Positions 17,126 through 27,374 of a DNA stretch of 46,371 nt are shown here, in pieces. The stretch spans positions 227,178 through 273,548 of the forward strand of contig NZ_QAIG01000006.1 of NCBI RefSeq assembly GCF_003060885.1, given 5' to 3'. The notes beneath the pieces are model-generated. The model worked only from the letters and a program-made list of their open reading frames with translations, did not search any database and had not been told where the DNA came from. Source of the DNA: Pseudomonas sp. HMWF032 (lineage in GTDB: Bacteria; Pseudomonadota; Gammaproteobacteria; Pseudomonadales; Pseudomonadaceae). The position numbers were made by a program, and so were the translations under genes. Within the stretch, counting starts at the first letter, position 1; each line of letters opens with the position of its first letter.

Positions 17126-18415
17126 ATGCGCGAAGATTTGAACCAAGGCCTGATCGAATTTCTCAAGGCCTCGCCTACCCCGTTCCATGCCACGGCCAGC
17201 TTGGCTCTGCGCCTCGAAGCAGGCGGTTTTCAGCGTCTGGATGAGCGTGCCAGCTGGCACACCGAGGCTGGTGGTCGCTATTACGTAACGCGCAACGACT
17301 CCTCGATCATCGCCTTCAAGCTTGGCAAACGCGCGCCACTGGAAGGCGGTATTCGCCTGGTCGGCGCGCACACCGACAGCCCGTGCCTGCGCGTCAAACC
17401 GCAACCGGAGCTGCAGCGCCAGGGCTTTTTCCAACTCGGCGTCGAGGTCTATGGGGGCGCATTGCTGGCGCCCTGGTTCGACCGCGACCTGTCGCTGGCC
17501 GGCCGGGTGACCTACCGCCGCGACGGCAAGGTAGAAAGCCAACTGATCGATTTCCAGAACCCAATTGCGGTGATCCCCAACCTGGCCATCCACCTCAACC
17601 GTGAAGCAAACCAGGGCTGGGCCATCAACGCACAAAACGAACTGCCGCCAATTCTCGCCCAGGTCGCAGGCAGTGAAACAGCGGATTTCCGCGCGCTGAT
17701 CACCGACCAGCTAGCCCGTGAACACGATTTCAGTGCCGATGCGGTACTCGATTACGAGCTGAGTTTCTACGACACCCAGAGCGCTGCAGTGATTGGCCTG
17801 AATGGCGACTTTATCGCCGGCGCGCGGCTGGACAACCTGTTGTCCTGTTACGCCGGGCTGCAGGCACTGCTGGCTGCGCCGGATGATGAAAGCTGCGTGC
17901 TGGTGTGCACCGACCATGAAGAAGTCGGCTCCTGCTCGGCCTGCGGTGCCGACGGCCCGATGCTCGAACAGGTATTGCACCGCGTGTTGCCAGATGGCGA
18001 TGCCTTCGTCCGAACCATCCAGCGCTCGCTGTTGGTATCGGCCGATAACGCCCACGGCGTGCACCCCAACTACGCCGACAAGCATGACCAGAACCATGGC
18101 CCCAAGCTCAACGCCGGGCCGGTGATCAAGATCAACAGCAACCAGCGCTATGCCACCAACAGCGAAACCGCTGGATTCTTCCGCCACCTGTGCCTGGAAA
18201 ACGAAGTGCCGGTACAGAGTTTCGTCACCCGCAGCGATATGGGTTGCGGCTCGACCATCGGCCCGATCACCGCCAGCCAACTGGGCGTACGCACCGTGGA
18301 CATTGGCCTGCCGACCTTCGCCATGCACTCGATCCGCGAACTGGCCGGCAGCCATGATTTGGCGCATCTGGTGAAAGTGTTGACGGCGTTTTACGCCAGT
18401 GCTGAGCTGCCCTGA
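17126..18415 (+). CDS. apeB: M18-family aspartyl aminopeptidase
   Basis: The 429-residue cytosolic zinc aminopeptidase shows the M18 landmarks. These are [14 protein letters not shown] (first metal His/Asp), [15 protein letters not shown] (catalytic Glu-Glu), [12 protein letters not shown], and [15 protein letters not shown] near the C-terminus. M18 enzymes remove N-terminal acidic or hydrophobic residues from peptides. The start follows GGAG eight bases upstream. It is followed by a REP-like hairpin and the convergent gntR gene; from memory the same neighbours occur around PA3247. Confidence 0.95.
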   Translation: MREDLNQGLIEFLKASPTPFHATASLALRLEAGGFQRLDERASWHTEAGGRYYVTRNDSSIIAFKLGKRAPLEGGIRLVGAHTDSPCLRVKPQPELQRQGFFQLGVEVYGGALLAPWFDRDLSLAGRVTYRRDGKVESQLIDFQNPIAVIPNLAIHLNREANQGWAINAQNELPPILAQVAGSETADFRALITDQLAREHDFSADAVLDYELSFYDTQSAAVIGLNGDFIAGARLDNLLSCYAGLQALLAAPDDESCVLVCTDHEEVGSCSACGADGPMLEQVLHRVLPDGDAFVRTIQRSLLVSADNAHGVHPNYADKHDQNHGPKLNAGPVIKINSNQRYATNSETAGFFRHLCLENEVPVQSFVTRSDMGCGSTIGPITASQLGVRTVDIGLPTFAMHSIRELAGSHDLAHLVKVLTAFYASAELP

Positions 18416-18458
18416 CAGCCGCCCCGTAGAGCGGACATGCCAGAGGTTTATCCGCCGC

Positions 18459-18484
18459 GGTGGACAACGCTTCGCATGTCCACC
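18459..18484. repeat. REP-like palindrome between convergent genes
   Basis: GGTGGACA and TGTCCACC form an 8-bp perfect stem around ACGCTTCGCA, extended to CACCCTACC. Elements of the type GTAGGGTGGACAACGC...GTCCACC are common between genes in Pseudomonas. It lies between the ends of apeB and gntR and may stabilise or terminate transcripts. I saw no second copy in the window. Confidence 0.6.
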
Positions 18485-18510
18485 CTACCAAAGCGCGATG
18501 CGTAGCCCTG

Positions 18511-19227
18511 CTACTCCGGCACCTCGACGCTCACATGCAGAGCGTCATGGCGCCAGAACTCCAGATCACAATCGATCAACCGGCCATGCTGATCGCGATT
18601 GATCCGCACAATCCGCAGCGCCGGGCTGCCCACCGCCACCTTCAACGCCGACGCGGCTTCACTGTGCAACGCCGTGGGCACCATATCGAAACGCACCCGG
18701 CCGTAATGGATATCGTATTCGCTGGCGTACAACTCGGTCAGCGAGCGGGTCAGGTCGAAATCCAGAATGCCAGCGAAATAATTGGGATTGAGGTAGTGCT
18801 CGACATACAGCACCAACCGCCCATCAATGCGCCGTGCACGACGGATCTGGTAGACGCTGGACAACGCCGGCAGAGCCAACAGTTGGCAGATTTCCGCACT
18901 GGCGGGAATCAGTTTGGCACTCAACACTTCGGTGGCCGGCACCCGGCCCTGCTCGCCGACCATGGCATGGAAGTGGCTGCGTACTAATGGGTTGTAAGCC
19001 ACGCGCGGAGGCGAAACAAACCAGCCGCGACGCTCCTCACGGTAGATCAGTCCCTGAGCTTCGAGTTGTCCTAGCGCCTCACGCAGGGTAATCCGCGTGG
19101 TATCGAACACCTCGCTGAGCTTGCGCTCGGCCGGCAACTGACTTCCCGACGGCAACAGACCGTGCTCGATCTGTTCTTCCAATGCCCGACATATAGCAGT
19201 GACTGCCCGCGGCGCTTCATCGCGCAT
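18511..19227 (-). CDS. GntR/HutC-family (UTRA) transcriptional repressor
   Basis: The 238-residue protein has an N-terminal winged helix (ALEEQIEHGLLPSGSQLPAERKLSEVF, TTRITLREALGQLEAQGLIYREERRGWFV). A UTRA ligand domain follows (EICQLLALPALSSVYQIRRARRIDGRLVLYVEHYLNPNYF). The start is the ATG at 19227 behind GGAGG; the longer open frame to 19272 runs through an operator. It is divergent from the ABC operon at 19569, and matching 12-bp palindromes sit in front of both transcripts. I infer that it represses both and is released by the imported compound or a product of it. Related UTRA regulators control phosphonate and histidine genes. Confidence 0.92.
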   Translation of the reverse strand: MRDEAPRAVTAICRALEEQIEHGLLPSGSQLPAERKLSEVFDTTRITLREALGQLEAQGLIYREERRGWFVSPPRVAYNPLVRSHFHAMVGEQGRVPATEVLSAKLIPASAEICQLLALPALSSVYQIRRARRIDGRLVLYVEHYLNPNYFAGILDFDLTRSLTELYASEYDIHYGRVRFDMVPTALHSEAASALKVAVGSPALRIVRINRDQHGRLIDCDLEFWRHDALHVSVEVPE

Positions 19228-19243
19228 CAAGACCTCCGAAAAT

Positions 19244-19255
19244 TGGACTAGTCCA
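19244..19255. promoter_or_regulatory. Predicted GntR operator O1 (autoregulatory)
   Basis: TGGACTAGTCCA is a perfect 12-bp palindrome 17 bases upstream of the gntR start. It resembles the HutC/PhnF-type sites TGGTNTAGACCA. A related site lies at 19517. Confidence 0.6.
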
Positions 19256-19468
19256 GCCCCATTTGAGGGCATAAACCTGTTTGTGCCGCACTAAAAATCA
19301 TGTTTCAAGTTTAAGCAGTCTTGATGACCATGCCATGACAACTTTCTTCCGGCGTCACCATAGTCCGGTAAAACTTGCTTTGCAGGCAGCCGGTAAGCAG
19401 ATTTATTCATGGTCTACGCTTGTGGTGCTCTCACTCAGACGCAGTGGATCGCAGCGTTTAATGAGCAG

Positions 19469-19486
19469 CGTACATAAAACTGTCAT
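19469..19486 (+). promoter_or_regulatory. Possible PhoB box
   Basis: CGTACAT-AAAA-CTGTCAT has the Pho-box plan of two 7-base repeats separated by four A/T. The second half is identical to the consensus CTGTCAT and the first matches at 4 of 7. TTAA-CAAGCCT continues the 11-base period weakly. It lies about 80 bases before the binding-protein gene. Confidence 0.4.
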
Positions 19487-19516
19487 TTAACAAGCCTAAA
19501 TTGGCCTGGGTCTTGC

Positions 19517-19528
19517 TGATCTAGACCA
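19517..19528. promoter_or_regulatory. Predicted GntR operator O2 in front of the ABC operon
   Basis: TGATCTAGACCA is a near-perfect palindrome of the TGGTCTAGACCA type and shares its layout with O1 at 19244. It lies 40 bases before the start of the binding-protein gene and downstream of the possible Pho box, a typical repressor position. Confidence 0.6.
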
Positions 19529-19568
19529 GATCCTCACCGCACGCACTTCACTCGCAAAGGAGTTTCCA

Positions 19569-20627
19569 ATGAAACAACTGCTGCTGGCTTCACTGATGGG
19601 CTCAGCCATCGCCCTGGCGACTTCCGCTATGGCGGCCGGGACGGACTTGAAAGCACTGGAACAGGCCGCGCGCGCTGAAGGCGCGGTAAACAGTGTGGGC
19701 ATGCCTGACAGCTGGGCCAACTGGAAAGACACCTGGGCCGATTTGAACAAGCTCTATGGCCTCAAGCACATGGACACCGACATGAGCTCGGCCCAGGAAA
19801 TCGCCAAGTTCGCCGCTGAAAAAGACAATGCCACGGCCGACATCGGTGACGTGGGCGCTGCTTTTGGTCCCATCGCCGTACAGCAAGGTGTTACTCAAGC
19901 CTACAAACCGAGCACCTGGGAACAGATTCCGAACTGGGCCAAGGATGCCGATGGCCACTGGATGCTGGCCTACACCGGCTCCATCGCCTTTATCGTCAAC
20001 AAACAACTGGTCAAGGACGTGCCTCGCTCGTGGGCTGATCTGAAACAGGGCACCTACAAGGTTGCCATTGGTGACGTAAGCGCTGCGGCTCAAGCCGTTA
20101 ATGGTGTCCTGGCGGCTTCGATTGCCAACGGCGGCAATGAAAAGAATATTCAACCGGGCCTGGATTTCTTCGCCGCAATCGCCAAACAGGGCCGCCTGGG
20201 CTTGTCCAACCCGACCATCCAGACCCTGGAAAAAGGTGAAGTGGAAGTCGGCATTGTCTGGGACTTCAATGGCCTGTCCTACCGTGACCAGATTGATCCA
20301 AGCCGTTTCGAAGTGCTGATCCCGTCCGACGGCTCGGTGATCTCCGGCTACAGCACCATCATCAACAAGTACGCCAAGAACCCTAACGCCGCCAAACTGG
20401 CGCGTGAGTACATCCTCAGCGATGCCGGACAAATCAACCTGGCCAAGGGTAACGCGCGCCCGATTCGTGCCGAGCACCTGACTCTGCCAGCCGAGGTACA
20501 GGCCAAACTGCTGCCTAACGAGCAGTACGCCAAGGTCCAGCCCATCAAGGATCCGGCTGCCTGGGAAGCAACCTCCAAAGCACTGCCACAACTGTGGCAG
20601 GAAAATGTGATCATCGAAATGCAGTAA
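19569..20627 (+). CDS. Periplasmic binding protein of an ABC importer (PhnS/iron/polyamine-type fold)
   Basis: The 352-residue protein has a signal peptide (MKQLLLASLMGSAIALATSAMA, cut before AGTD). The extracellular solute-binding family 1/6 pattern follows (EGAVNSVGMPDSWANWKDTW, then DIGDVGAAFGPIAVQQG, then GIVWDFNGLSYRD). Relatives bind iron complexes, polyamines or 2-aminoethylphosphonate. The ATG follows AAGGAG. It is the first gene of a six-gene operon and is followed by an internal terminator, so it should be made in excess over the membrane parts. The ligand is not shown by the sequence. The neighbouring hydrolases point to a phosphorus compound. Confidence 0.9.
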   Translation: MKQLLLASLMGSAIALATSAMAAGTDLKALEQAARAEGAVNSVGMPDSWANWKDTWADLNKLYGLKHMDTDMSSAQEIAKFAAEKDNATADIGDVGAAFGPIAVQQGVTQAYKPSTWEQIPNWAKDADGHWMLAYTGSIAFIVNKQLVKDVPRSWADLKQGTYKVAIGDVSAAAQAVNGVLAASIANGGNEKNIQPGLDFFAAIAKQGRLGLSNPTIQTLEKGEVEVGIVWDFNGLSYRDQIDPSRFEVLIPSDGSVISGYSTIINKYAKNPNAAKLAREYILSDAGQINLAKGNARPIRAEHLTLPAEVQAKLLPNEQYAKVQPIKDPAAWEATSKALPQLWQENVIIEMQ

Positions 20628-20636
20628 ATGCGGGTC

Positions 20637-20667
20637 CGCAGCCCGACACTCGCCGGGCTGCGTTTTT
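20637..20667 (+). terminator. Intra-operon terminator/attenuator after the binding-protein gene
   Basis: CGCAGCCCG and CGGGCTGCG form a 9-bp stem followed by five T, 10 bases after the binding-protein stop and 19 bases before the next start. It probably stops part of the transcription, giving more binding protein than permease. Confidence 0.75.
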
Positions 20668-20685
20668 GTTCAAGGAAATCGTTCG

Positions 20686-21492
20686 ATGAAACACAATGTC
20701 ATCCTGGTGGTTCTGGATGGCCTGAATTTCGAGGTGGCCCGCCATGCACTGGGCCATCTGCAGGCCTACTGCGGTGCCGGCCGTGCCGCGCTGTACAAGC
20801 TCGAATGCGAGCTGCCCTCACTGTCACGCCCCCTTTACGAATGCATCATGACGGGCATCGCGCCAATCGACAGCGGCATCGTGCACAACGATGTGGTGCG
20901 TTTGTCCAACCAGCGCAGCATCTTCCACTATGCCCGTGCTGCGGGTCTTTCCACCGCGGCAGCGGCCTATCACTGGATCAGTGAACTGTATAACCGAGCG
21001 CCCTTCGATGCCGCCCGCGACCGCCACACCTGTGATACTGACCTGCCCATTCAGCAGGGCCATTTCTACTACGCCGACCACTATCCGGACTCGCACCTGT
21101 TTGCCGACGCCGAGCACCTGCGGATGCAGCACCGGCCGAATTTTCTTCTGGTGCACCCGATGAATATTGACGACGCCGGCCACAAACATGGCCTGGATTC
21201 GCCACAGTACCGCAACAGCGCGCGGGTCGCCGACCTGTTGCTGGCCGAGTACCTGCAACGCTGGCTGGATGCCGGTTATCAGGTGCTGGTAACGGCTGAC
21301 CACGGCATGAACAACGACCGTTCGCACAACGGCCTACTGCCGGAAGAGCGTGAAGTGCCGCTGTTCGTTGCGGGCAGCGCGTTCAGCCTGGATGGCCATG
21401 CACAGCCACTGCAGACAGAGCTGTGCGGCACCATCTGCACACTGCTCGGCGCCGCCCATGACAAACCCTGGTGCAAGGAGCTGCTCAAGTGA
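20686..21492 (+). CDS. Alkaline-phosphatase-superfamily hydrolase (nucleotide pyrophosphatase/phosphonate-hydrolase like)
   Basis: The 268-residue protein has the two-metal plan of the superfamily. Asp11 lies in VVLDGLN, a Ser nucleophile candidate (Ser45 or Ser47) in LPSLSRPLYECIMTG, and Asp162/163-His166-His168 in NIDDAGHKHG. Asp205-His206 lie in TADHGMNND, with His214 after it. No signal peptide is present, so it acts in the cytoplasm on an imported substrate. Relatives cut phosphodiesters, phosphonoacetate or phosphate monoesters. Its place between binding protein and permeases, with a HAD phosphatase at the operon end, suggests stepwise hydrolysis of one imported phosphorus compound. AGGAAATCG precedes the ATG. 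Confidence 0.85.
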   Translation: MKHNVILVVLDGLNFEVARHALGHLQAYCGAGRAALYKLECELPSLSRPLYECIMTGIAPIDSGIVHNDVVRLSNQRSIFHYARAAGLSTAAAAYHWISELYNRAPFDAARDRHTCDTDLPIQQGHFYYADHYPDSHLFADAEHLRMQHRPNFLLVHPMNIDDAGHKHGLDSPQYRNSARVADLLLAEYLQRWLDAGYQVLVTADHGMNNDRSHNGLLPEEREVPLFVAGSAFSLDGHAQPLQTELCGTICTLLGAAHDKPWCKELLK

Positions 21493-22343
21493 CAGCGGAC
21501 AAACCCCGTGGTAATCGCGGCAGGTGGCTGGCCCTGCTGTGCCTGCTACCTTTTGCAGTGTTTTTTATCGCCTTCCAGATCGCCCCGCTGGTGTGGGTGG
21601 CGGTGCACAGCCTGAGCGTCGGTGACAGCTGGGGGCTGGGTAACTACGAGAAGATCTTCAGCTCCAAGTTCTACTTGCAGGCGATCAAGCACAGCCTGCA
21701 GATCGCCTTCTGGTCAAGTCTGATCGGCATCGTGATTGCCGTGCTCGGCAGCTACTCGCTGCGCCAGGTTGACTCGAAGCTGCGTGACTTCGTCATGGCC
21801 TTCTCCAACATGACCAGCAACTTTGCCGGGGTACCGCTGGCCTTCGCCTTCATCATCATCCTGGGTTTCAACGGGGCGCTGACCCTGCTGTTGAAACAGG
21901 CCGGGGTCATCGAAGACTTCAACCTGTACTCCAAGACCGGCTTGATCGTGCTCTACACCTACTTCCAGATCCCCCTGGGCGTGCTGCTGCTGTATCCGGC
22001 CTTCGACGCCCTGCGGGAGGACTGGCGCGAGTCCGCCGCCCTGCTCGGCGCCGGCACCTGGGACTTCTGGCGATATATCGGCCTGCCAGTGCTGACGCCG
22101 GCATTGCTCGGGACCTTCGTCATCCTGCTGGCCAACGCTTTGGGCGCCTACGCCACGGTGTATGCCTTGACCACCGGCAATTTCAACGTACTGCCGATTC
22201 GCATTGCCGCGATGGTGGCCGGTGATATCAGCCTCAACCCGGACATGGCCAGCGCCCTGGCGATGGTCCTGGTAGGCCTGATGGTAGTGATCACTGCCGC
22301 GCACCAATGGCTGCTGAAGAGGAGCTACCATGTCACTCGCTGA
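21489..22343 (+). CDS. ABC transporter permease 1
   Basis: The 284-residue inner-membrane protein has six predicted membrane segments. Its conserved EAA loop reads ALREDWRESAALLGAGTWDFWRYIGLPVL, the contact site for the ATPase. The start is a GTG at 21489 overlapping the preceding stop (GTGA), with GGAG eight bases upstream. It pairs with the permease at 22330 and fits the PotB/PhnU-like class. Confidence 0.92.
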   Translation: MTADKPRGNRGRWLALLCLLPFAVFFIAFQIAPLVWVAVHSLSVGDSWGLGNYEKIFSSKFYLQAIKHSLQIAFWSSLIGIVIAVLGSYSLRQVDSKLRDFVMAFSNMTSNFAGVPLAFAFIIILGFNGALTLLLKQAGVIEDFNLYSKTGLIVLYTYFQIPLGVLLLYPAFDALREDWRESAALLGAGTWDFWRYIGLPVLTPALLGTFVILLANALGAYATVYALTTGNFNVLPIRIAAMVAGDISLNPDMASALAMVLVGLMVVITAAHQWLLKRSYHVTR

Positions 22344-23127
22344 TCACAAACCGGCTGCGTTGTATCACCGTACAGTGGTCTGGCTGCTGTTCCTGATCCT
22401 GCTGCTGCCGCTGGCCGGCACCCTGCTCTATTCGCTGTCCACCAGTTGGTCAGCAACCATCCTGCCATCCGGGCTGACCTTTAAATGGTATGTGGCGCTG
22501 TGGAGTGACCCACGCTTTCTCGCCGCCTTCGGTCAATCACTGCTGGTCTGTGTTGGCTCATTGCTACTGGCTACCCTGCTGATTCTGCCGCTGCTGTTTG
22601 TGGTGCATTACCACTTTCCGAAACTCGACGGTCTGATGAACATCCTCATCCTGCTGCCATTCGCCGTGCCGCCCGTGGTGTCGTCGGTGGGTTTGCTGCA
22701 GGTCTATGGCTCAGGGCCGCTGGCAATGGTCGGCACACCGTGGATTCTGATCGGTTGCTACTTCACTGTGGCCTTGCCGTTCATGTACCGCGCGATCACC
22801 AACAACCTGCAGGCCATCAACCTGCGCGACCTGATGGATGCCGCGCAGCTGCTCGGCGCCAGTACCTGGCAGGCAGCCTTTCTGGTGGTGTTGCCCAACC
22901 TGCGCAAGGGCCTGATGGTTTCGCTGTTTCTCTCGTTCAGCTTCCTGTTTGGCGAGTTCGTGTTTGCCAACCTGCTGGTCGGCACCCGCTATGAAACCCT
23001 GCAGGTGTACCTGAACAACATGAAAAACAGCAGCGGCCACTTCAACAGCGCCCTGGTGATTTCCTATTTCTTCTTCGTGCTGATCTTCACCTGGGCAGCC
23101 AATCGCCTGAACAAGGACAGACCATGA
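22330..23127 (+). CDS. ABC transporter permease 2
   Basis: The 265-residue membrane protein is of the PotC/PhnV-like class. Its EAA loop reads LRDLMDAAQLLGASTWQAAFLVVLPNLR. The ATG at 22330 sits inside the end of permease 1 (14-base overlap), behind GAGGAG, so translation is probably coupled. Confidence 0.92.
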   Translation: MSLADHKPAALYHRTVVWLLFLILLLPLAGTLLYSLSTSWSATILPSGLTFKWYVALWSDPRFLAAFGQSLLVCVGSLLLATLLILPLLFVVHYHFPKLDGLMNILILLPFAVPPVVSSVGLLQVYGSGPLAMVGTPWILIGCYFTVALPFMYRAITNNLQAINLRDLMDAAQLLGASTWQAAFLVVLPNLRKGLMVSLFLSFSFLFGEFVFANLLVGTRYETLQVYLNNMKNSSGHFNSALVISYFFFVLIFTWAANRLNKDRP

Positions 23128-24113
23128 GTTACCTGAGCATCCGCGGCCTGCATAAAAGCTACGGCAGCACCCCTATCTTCAGCGACATCGATTGTGAAAT
23201 CGGCAAGGGCGAGTTCATCACCCTGCTCGGCCCCTCCGGCTGCGGCAAATCCACTCTGCTGCGCTGCATCGCCGGTCTAACCGGAGTGAATGGCGGACAA
23301 ATCATCCTCGATGGCCAGGATCTGGTACCGCTGACACCGCAAAAACGCAGCATCGGCATGGTGTTCCAAAGCTACGCACTGTTTCCCAACATGAACGTGG
23401 CGCAGAACGTAGCCTTCGGTCTGCGCATGCAGAAGATCAAGGGCAGCGAAGCCGAACAGCGGGTCAAGCAGGTGTTGGAACTGGTCGAGCTCAACGACTT
23501 CGCCGAGCGCTACCCGCACCAACTCTCCGGTGGCCAGTGTCAGCGCGTGGCCCTGGCCCGCTCGCTGGTCACCCGCCCACGCCTGCTGCTGCTTGATGAG
23601 CCGCTGTCCGCGCTGGATGCGCGGATTCGCAAGCACTTGCGCGAACAGATCCGCAGCATCCAGCAAGAGCTGGGCCTGACCACCATTTTCGTGACCCACG
23701 ACCAGGAAGAAGCCTTGGTCATGAGTGACCGCATCGTGCTGATGAATGCCGGCAAGATTGTCCAGAGCGGCAATGCCGAAAGCCTCTACAGCGCGCCAGT
23801 GGACGCCTTCGCGGCCGGGTTTATCGGCAACTACAACCTGCTGGATGCTGACGCTGCCAGCCGCCTGTTGCTGCGCCCGATCACCAGCCGTGTAGCGATC
23901 CGCCCGGAAGCCATCCAGCTCGGAGCACAGGGCGCGATCGAAGGACAGATTCACAGCCATCGCCTGCTCGGCAACGTGATCCGTTACCGCATCGAGGCCC
24001 GTGGCGTCGAACTGCTGGTGGACGTGCTCAACCGCTCCCCCGCTGACCTACTGGCCAGCGGACAACTTATCAACCTGAACATTGAAGACAACGCAATCTG
24101 TGAGGTGGCCTGA
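23124..24113 (+). CDS. ABC transporter ATP-binding protein
   Basis: The 329-residue importer ATPase has Walker A GPSGCGKS at 36-43, a Q-loop (VFQSYALFPNMNV), the signature LSGGQCQRVALARSL, Walker B LLLLDEPLSALD and the switch His in VTHDQEEAL. A C-terminal TOBE-type domain follows (AIRPEAIQLGAQGAIEGQI). It overlaps permease 2 by ATGA. It belongs to the PotA/FbpC/PhnT group. Confidence 0.94.
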   Translation: MSYLSIRGLHKSYGSTPIFSDIDCEIGKGEFITLLGPSGCGKSTLLRCIAGLTGVNGGQIILDGQDLVPLTPQKRSIGMVFQSYALFPNMNVAQNVAFGLRMQKIKGSEAEQRVKQVLELVELNDFAERYPHQLSGGQCQRVALARSLVTRPRLLLLDEPLSALDARIRKHLREQIRSIQQELGLTTIFVTHDQEEALVMSDRIVLMNAGKIVQSGNAESLYSAPVDAFAAGFIGNYNLLDADAASRLLLRPITSRVAIRPEAIQLGAQGAIEGQIHSHRLLGNVIRYRIEARGVELLVDVLNRSPADLLASGQLINLNIEDNAICEVA

Positions 24114-24766
24114 TGGCCCTGGCAATTTTCGACCTGGATGAAACCCTGATCGGCGGCGACTGTGCCAGCCTGTGGACCCAGGAAATGGTCAAGCTCGGCT
24201 GGGCCGACGCGGACAGCTTTATCGCCCATGAACAGGAGCTGATGCGTCAGTACGCCGCCGGCAGCCTGGCCATGGAAGACTACATGGCCTTCACCCTGTC
24301 GCCGCTGGTCGGGCGCACGGCCGAGGAAGTTGCCCATGTGGTCGAGCCCTTTGTCGAAGACGTGATCGAGCCGATCTTCTACAGCGACGCGACCCGCTGC
24401 CTGGCCCAGCACCGCGCCGCCGGCGACCGTATCCTGGTTATTTCTGCCTCGGCGCATTTTCTGGTCAGCGCGGTTGCCGCGCGTCTGAATATCGAGGAAG
24501 TGCTGGCCATCGACCTGGAACAGCAGCACGGCCATTACAGCGGTCGCACCCAGGGCGTGATGACCTACCGCGAAGGCAAGGTTATTCGCCTGCAGGCATG
24601 GTTGCAGGAACAAGGCGAAAGCCTGGATGGTGCCTACTTCTACTCCGATTCACGCAACGACCTGCCGCTGCTCAAGGTGGTCGACAAGCCGCACGTGGTC
24701 AACCCTGACCGCACCTTGTTGCAACACGCGCAAGAGGCCGGCTGGCCAATCCTCAGCTGGCGCTGA
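24113..24766 (+). CDS. HAD-superfamily phosphatase (subfamily IB, phosphoserine-phosphatase-like)
   Basis: The 217-residue protein has motif I FDLDETLIGGD (nucleophile Asp7, acid/base Asp9), motif II VISASAHF, and motifs III/IV in YSDSRNDLPLL. The helical cap insert after motif I is typical of SerB-like enzymes. It would release phosphate from a small phosphomonoester. Its start overlaps the ATPase stop by one base (TGATG), so it belongs to the same operon. I infer that it completes the breakdown begun by the alkaline-phosphatase-superfamily enzyme. Confidence 0.88.
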   Translation: MALAIFDLDETLIGGDCASLWTQEMVKLGWADADSFIAHEQELMRQYAAGSLAMEDYMAFTLSPLVGRTAEEVAHVVEPFVEDVIEPIFYSDATRCLAQHRAAGDRILVISASAHFLVSAVAARLNIEEVLAIDLEQQHGHYSGRTQGVMTYREGKVIRLQAWLQEQGESLDGAYFYSDSRNDLPLLKVVDKPHVVNPDRTLLQHAQEAGWPILSWR

Positions 24767-24839
24767 TTGAAGTTGGATGTGGCGCGGAGGTCTGCCAACA
24801 GGCTATAACGCGCCATCTCACTGCCACGCGCCTGTTTTC

Positions 24840-25957
24840 ATGCCCAGTAACTCCCCACTTACCGCCTATCAGCAGGCCATCGACTGCAACGGTTTCAAAT
24901 CCGACCCGGCACAGTGGCAGGCCGCCCAAGCCTTGCACGATTGCTATCAGGCGTTGCACCAAGACGAACCCTTGGACTTAATCAACGGGGTGTATCTGTG
25001 GGGGCCGGTTGGCCGCGGCAAAACCTGGCTGATGGACAGCTTCTACAGGGGGCTGAAAGTCCCGGCGCGGCGCCAACACTTTCACCACTTTATGCGCTGG
25101 GTGCATAGGCGCCTGTTTCAGCTCACCGGCACGCCGGACCCACTGTATGCCTTGGCAGTGGAACTGGCACGTGAGGTGCGCGTGCTGTGCTTCGATGAGC
25201 TATTTGTCAGCGATATCGGCGATGCGATTATTCTCGGCCGTCTGTTTCAGGTGATGTTTGAACAGGGCGTGGTGCTGGTCGCCACCTCCAACCAGCCGCC
25301 TGAACTGCTGTATGCCGAGGGCTTTAACCGCGAGCGTTTTCTGCCAGCGGTGGCCGCTCTGCAGCGGCATATGCAGGTGGTCAGCATCAACGGCGAGGAA
25401 GACCATCGCCTGCACCCAGGCACCGCCCATACCCGCTACTGGGTCGCCACGCCTGGACTGTCCAGTGTGCTCAGCCGGACCTTCAGTCAGTTGGCCGCAG
25501 GTAGGCCCAGCTGCGATCAACCGCTCACGCTCGGTAACCGCAGTGTGCAGACCCTGCGTCACTGCGCCGGCGTGCTCTGGTGCCGCTTTGCCGATCTGTG
25601 CGAACAGCCCTTGGCCGCGCCGGACTTTATCGCCCTGTGCGACCGCTTCCAGGCCATTCTACTGAGCGAAGTGCCGAACCTGAGCAGCCCGCAACGCGCG
25701 GCGAAAATCGCCCGAGGCACCGAAGATGGCGTCGAGCGGGTACAGGCCGGCGATCGCCAACTGCCCGCTTTGTCGGTCAAGGATGACAGCGTGCGGCGCT
25801 TTATCGCCTTGGTGGATGAATGCTATGACCGCAAGGTACCCCTGTACCTCGAAGCCCAGGTGCCGCTCGCCGAACTCTATACCGAGGGCTACCTGAGCTT
25901 CGCCTTTCGCCGCACCCTCAGCCGATTACAGGAGATGCAGTTGCAGCGCTTCGGTGC

Positions 25958-25961
<4 letters not shown>
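24840..25961 (+). CDS. zapE: ZapE/AFG1-family ATPase
   Basis: The 373-residue protein starts MPSNSPLTAYQQAI at 24840; the longer frame from 24777 has no family similarity. It has Walker A GPVGRGKT at 55-62, Walker B VLCFDELFVSDIGDA, sensor-like VLVATSNQPPELLY, and the family motif GFNRERFLPAV. ZapE binds FtsZ at the constricting ring in E. coli; mitochondrial AFG1 is related. Pseudomonas commonly has a ZapE gene elsewhere (PA4438, from memory), so this may be a paralogue. Its 3' end overlaps the convergent lpd gene by four bases. Confidence 0.9.
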
Positions 25962-27358
<1,397 letters not shown>

Positions 27359-27374
27359 AGAGTTACTCCCAGAT

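Noticed and set aside
19602..20591. 329-codon minus-strand frame opposite the binding-protein gene
   Set aside because: It is antisense to a gene with signal peptide, ribosome site and family pattern. The antisense product has no recognisable features.
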